Of a stretch of 45,176 bases of DNA, positions 42,482 to 45,176 are shown in pieces. Made by a program: the position numbers and the translations under genes. Origin of the DNA: Bradyrhizobium macuxiense (lineage in GTDB: Bacteria; Pseudomonadota; Alphaproteobacteria; Rhizobiales; Xanthobacteraceae); assembly GCF_001542415.1 (NCBI RefSeq), contig NZ_LNCU01000036.1, forward strand, positions 101,205 through 146,380. The letters run 5' to 3'. The notes beneath the pieces are model-generated. The model saw only the letters and a program-made list of their open reading frames with translations, made no database searches and was not told the DNA's origin. The first letter of the stretch is position 1, and each line of letters begins with the position of its first letter.

Positions 42482-42503
42482 GGCGACGGCTCTGGCCGTC
42501 GCC
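42482..42503. terminator. Hairpin between convergent ligase and efflux genes
   Basis: GGCGACGGC-tctg-GCCGTCGCC, a perfect 9-bp stem 3 bp after the ligase stop and 11 bp from the efflux stop. There is no T-run. It may serve both convergent transcripts. Confidence 0.5.
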
Positions 42504-42514
42504 CCGAGGAAAGG

Positions 42515-44128
42515 TTAGTGCGCGCCGGCGCCGCCCGCTGCACCCTTCGGCTTGCCGGTCAACACGATCGCGATCGCGGCAAACACCAGCACCACGCCGA
42601 TCACGGCAAACGCATCGCTGAAGCCGAGCACCAGCGCCTGACGCTTCACGGTATTGCCGAGCGCCACGATCGCCTGATGCTGCGCGGCAGCTGGATCGGT
42701 GACACCGCGGCTGAGGAAGTAGTTGGTCATCTCCGCGATCCTGGTCCGCACCTCCTCGCGGCCGAGGTGGACGGACTGGCCGATGATGTTGGAATGGAAC
42801 TGCTCCCGCTTGGTGACGATGGTGGAGAGCAGCGCGGTGCCGATCGCGCCACCGAGGTTGCGCATCATGTTGGAGATGCCGGAGGCAGCCGGCGCGTCCT
42901 GCGGCGCGACGCTGCCGAGGCTGACCGCGGACAGCGGAGCGAGCGTCAGGGCCTGGCCGACGGCGCGGACGATATTCGGCAGGAAGAACTGGTCGCCGGA
43001 ATAGTCGAGCGACATCTCGATATTCATCAAGGAGGAGATTGCGAACAGCGACATGCCGGCAAAGGCGATGAAGCGGGCATCGATGCGCTGCATCAGCTTC
43101 GGCACCAGTGGAATCAGGATCAGTTGCGGCAGCCCGGTCCAGGCCAGCACGTTGCCGATCTGCTCCGCATTGTAGCCCTGCACCTGGCCGAGATAGGCGG
43201 GCAGCAGGTAGACGGAGCCGAACAGCGCGAACCCGAGAAACACCGCCGAGATGGTGCCGAAGCCGAAGCTGCGCTGGGTCAGCAGCCGCAGACGGAGCAG
43301 CGGCTTCTCGACCACGAGCTCGATCAAGATGAACAGGCTCAGGCTGATCGCGGCCACCACCGCGAGCTTGATGATGAAGGGTGAACCGAACCAGTCGTCC
43401 TTGTTGCCCTCCTCGAGCACCGCCTGCAGAGCCGACAGGCCGACCGCCATCGTCACGATACCGGCCCAGTCGCCCTCGCGCAGTAAATGAAGCTGCATCG
43501 GCTGGCGTTCGAGGGTGAAATAAAGCGTGATGACCATCACCGCGGTTGGGATCACATTGACGAAGAAGATGGTCTGCCAGCCGTAGTTCTCGGTGAGGTA
43601 ACCTCCGATGGTCGGGCCGATTGCCGGCGCGAAGGTGACGGCAAGCGCGAACATCGCGAGCCCAATCGGCTGCTGCGGCTTCGGCAGCTTGGTGAAGACC
43701 AGCGTGAACGCCATCGGGATCAGCACGCCGCCGAAGAAGCCCTGCAGGCCGCGCATCGCGATCATCGACGGCAGATCGTGGGTGAAGGCGCAGGCGACCG
43801 AGAACACCGCGAACAGCGCGGCGTGGCCGATCATGATCTTGCGGAACGAGAAGACGCGGCTGAGATAGTCGGTGAGCGGGATCACCACGATCTCGCCGAT
43901 CAGGTACGACGTCGAGATCCACGAGCCGTTGTCGACGCCGGTGCCGATGCCGCCCTCGATGTTGAGGAGGGAGGCATTGGTGATCTGGATGTTCAGGATC
44001 GCCATGAAGGCGCCGATCATCGCCGCAAAGACCGAGATCCAGACGACCGCGCTGGCGCGGTTGGGATCGACGGCTACGGCTTTGGCGCTGGGCGAGGCAG
44101 CCGGAGATGGGAGCGCGAGGTCGGACAT
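42515..44128 (-). CDS. DHA2-type MFS efflux transporter (EmrB-like)
   Basis: A 537-residue inner-membrane protein with about fourteen hydrophobic segments, as expected for the drug:H+ antiporter-2 family. Motifs: AFMAILNIQITNASLLNIEG (motif D1-like), WISTSYLIGEIVVIPLTDYL, RGLQGFFGGVLIPMAFTLVF (motif B) and FAPAIGPTIGGYLTENYGWQ (motif C), all diagnostic. It is the second gene of an emrA-emrB-type pair (8-bp gap) and would form, with an outer-membrane channel not seen here, a tripartite pump exporting hydrophobic acids or drugs. The adjacent aromatic cluster hints at aromatic acids, without direct evidence. Confidence 0.92.
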   Translation of the reverse strand: MSDLALPSPAASPSAKAVAVDPNRASAVVWISVFAAMIGAFMAILNIQITNASLLNIEGGIGTGVDNGSWISTSYLIGEIVVIPLTDYLSRVFSFRKIMIGHAALFAVFSVACAFTHDLPSMIAMRGLQGFFGGVLIPMAFTLVFTKLPKPQQPIGLAMFALAVTFAPAIGPTIGGYLTENYGWQTIFFVNVIPTAVMVITLYFTLERQPMQLHLLREGDWAGIVTMAVGLSALQAVLEEGNKDDWFGSPFIIKLAVVAAISLSLFILIELVVEKPLLRLRLLTQRSFGFGTISAVFLGFALFGSVYLLPAYLGQVQGYNAEQIGNVLAWTGLPQLILIPLVPKLMQRIDARFIAFAGMSLFAISSLMNIEMSLDYSGDQFFLPNIVRAVGQALTLAPLSAVSLGSVAPQDAPAASGISNMMRNLGGAIGTALLSTIVTKREQFHSNIIGQSVHLGREEVRTRIAEMTNYFLSRGVTDPAAAQHQAIVALGNTVKRQALVLGFSDAFAVIGVVLVFAAIAIVLTGKPKGAAGGAGAH

Positions 44129-44136
44129 GACATCAC

Positions 44137-45176
44137 CTATTTGAAGGAGGCGACAGCGACTTTCGGAGTGGACTTCGAGTGCGAGGCGGGAGCCGGATGC
44201 GACAGCGTCGCGATGGTCGGGATCACCGACATGCCCGGCCGCAATTCGACGGACGTGGCATCGAGCGCGATCTTCACGGGGATGCGCTGCACGACCTTGG
44301 TGAAGTTGCCGGTGGCGTTGTCCGGCGGCAGCAGCGCGAATTCCTGACCGCTCGCGGGCGCGAGGCTGTCGACGTGACCGCGCACGACCTGTCCGGGGAA
44401 CATGTCGACCGCGATCTCGACCGACTGGCCCTTGCGGACGTCGGTCAGCTGCGTCTCCTTGAAATTGGCGATCACATAGGCGCCGGTGGCCGGCACCAGC
44501 GACATCAGTTGCGTGCCGGCCTGGACGAACTGGCCGGTACGCAGCGTGCGGTTGCCGACGACGCCGTCGATCGGCGCGACGATCGTGGTGTAGCCGAGAT
44601 TGAGTTCGGCCTGGTGCTGAAGCGCGGTCGCGCGTTGCTGCGCCGCGACAGTCTGGGCGATCTCGGCCTTGAGCAACTCCACCTGACGCAGTGCGGAGGC
44701 GAGGTTGGCGGTATCGCGCGCGATGGCGGCTTCCGCGCTGGCGTAGCGCGACTGCGCCTGCTGCGCGTTCTGCACGCTGCCGAAGCCGGTACCGGCGAGG
44801 TCGGTGTAGCGCTTGTTCTCCTGCGCGGCGAAAGTCTGCGTCGCAGTATCGACCGCAAGCGTCGCGCGCGCCGCCTCGATCACGGACTGCTGTACCTCGA
44901 GCTGGGCGCGCTTGCTGGTCACGGCGGCTTCGGCAGCGGCAACGTCGGCTTTAGCCTGGTCGAGCGCCACCTTGAAGTCCCGGTCGTCGATCCGCGCCAG
45001 CACCTGGCCGGCATGCACGTGCTCGTTGTCGCCGACCAGCACGTTGCTGAGATAGCCGGAGACCTTGGGAGCGATCGTGGTGTTGTCGGCCTTCACATAG
45101 GCGTCGTCGGTGGAGACGAGAAAGCGCCCGACGGTCCAGTAGTCCCAGCCATACCAGGCCGCGCCCGCGAGGACGG
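44137..45176 (-). CDS. HlyD/EmrA-type membrane fusion protein (5' end outside the window)
   Basis: The frame runs from the right edge to the stop at 44137, 346 codons without the N-terminus. At the edge it reads AGAAWYGWDYWTVGRFLVST followed by DDAYVKADNTTIAPKVSGYL, the classic EmrA N-terminal lipoyl half. A long coiled-coil hairpin follows (AALDQAKADVAAAEAAV-like to AQQRATALQHQAELNLGYTT), then the second lipoyl half and beta-barrel (IVAPIDGVVGNRTLRTGQFV, VIANFKETQLTDVRKGQSV). The upstream Trp/Tyr-rich stretch is probably the end of its single membrane anchor. It is the periplasmic adaptor of the EmrB-like transporter that follows 8 bp later. A GTG at 45096 is an internal codon, not the start. 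Confidence 0.92.
   Translation of the reverse strand, partial: VLAGAAWYGWDYWTVGRFLVSTDDAYVKADNTTIAPKVSGYLSNVLVGDNEHVHAGQVLARIDDRDFKVALDQAKADVAAAEAAVTSKRAQLEVQQSVIEAARATLAVDTATQTFAAQENKRYTDLAGTGFGSVQNAQQAQSRYASAEAAIARDTANLASALRQVELLKAEIAQTVAAQQRATALQHQAELNLGYTTIVAPIDGVVGNRTLRTGQFVQAGTQLMSLVPATGAYVIANFKETQLTDVRKGQSVEIAVDMFPGQVVRGHVDSLAPASGQEFALLPPDNATGNFTKVVQRIPVKIALDATSVELRPGMSVIPTIATLSHPAPASHSKSTPKVAVASFK

Noticed and set aside
1..45176. CRISPR array, tRNA, rRNA, insertion sequence or prophage
   Set aside because: No regularly spaced repeats, no cloverleaf or rRNA sequence recognised, and no transposase, integrase or phage protein among the translations.

Overview
The window is high-GC DNA with a strongly alphaproteobacterial, Bradyrhizobium-like character. 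This is inferred from the gene families (DUF1236 protein, Bug-type binding proteins, FCD-type GntR regulators, a 2-aminobenzoyl-CoA monooxygenase/reductase) and from dispersed palindromic repeats of the 'CGTCATTGCGAGGAGCGAAG...' type seen in that group. No rRNA, tRNA, insertion sequence, phage gene or CRISPR array was seen. It reads as a chromosomal catabolic region.

Layout. 1-4.4 kb: 5' part of a Gly-rich exported protein, a LuxR-type regulator, an MFS transporter and a small three-repeat protein that looks like a beta-trefoil. 4.4-10.7 kb: an oxalate locus, with gntR-oxc-frc on the minus strand and, divergently, an NDP-forming acyl-CoA synthetase. The two units share a 179-bp control region holding two TGGCAT/ATGCCA operators. 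10.7-14 kb: small exported DUF1236 protein, an unknown protein, a NYN/OST-HTH RNA-metabolism protein and a PanE-like ketoacid reductase. 14-18.4 kb: a split ThDP-dependent decarboxylase (two subunits, minus strand), divergent from a Bug/TctC binding protein, a LigI-like amidohydrolase and a D-2-hydroxyacid dehydrogenase. 18.4-22.8 kb: small ORFs, ilvD, and a carboxymuconolactone-decarboxylase-like protein with an SDR.

22.8-31 kb: a LysR regulator divergent from a five-gene ribose-type (CUT2) ABC system: permease, binding protein, a permease fused to a C-terminal beta-propeller, a second beta-propeller protein and a double ATPase. This arrangement suggests uptake linked to lactone or ester hydrolysis.

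31.3-42.5 kb: a CoA-dependent aerobic 2-aminobenzoate (anthranilate) gene set. It holds an aryl-CoA ligase, a fused FAD monooxygenase/old-yellow-enzyme reductase, an SDR, an atypical crotonase, an atypical RidA protein, a second FAD monooxygenase, an arylformamidase-like hydrolase, a periplasmic binding protein with a cupin, and a MarR regulator. Four copies of a related 22-bp near-palindrome lie before the monooxygenase/reductase, before the ligase, and twice between marR and the divergent binding-protein gene. They look like one MarR regulon. 42.5-45.2 kb: an EmrAB-type efflux pair, with emrA cut by the window end.
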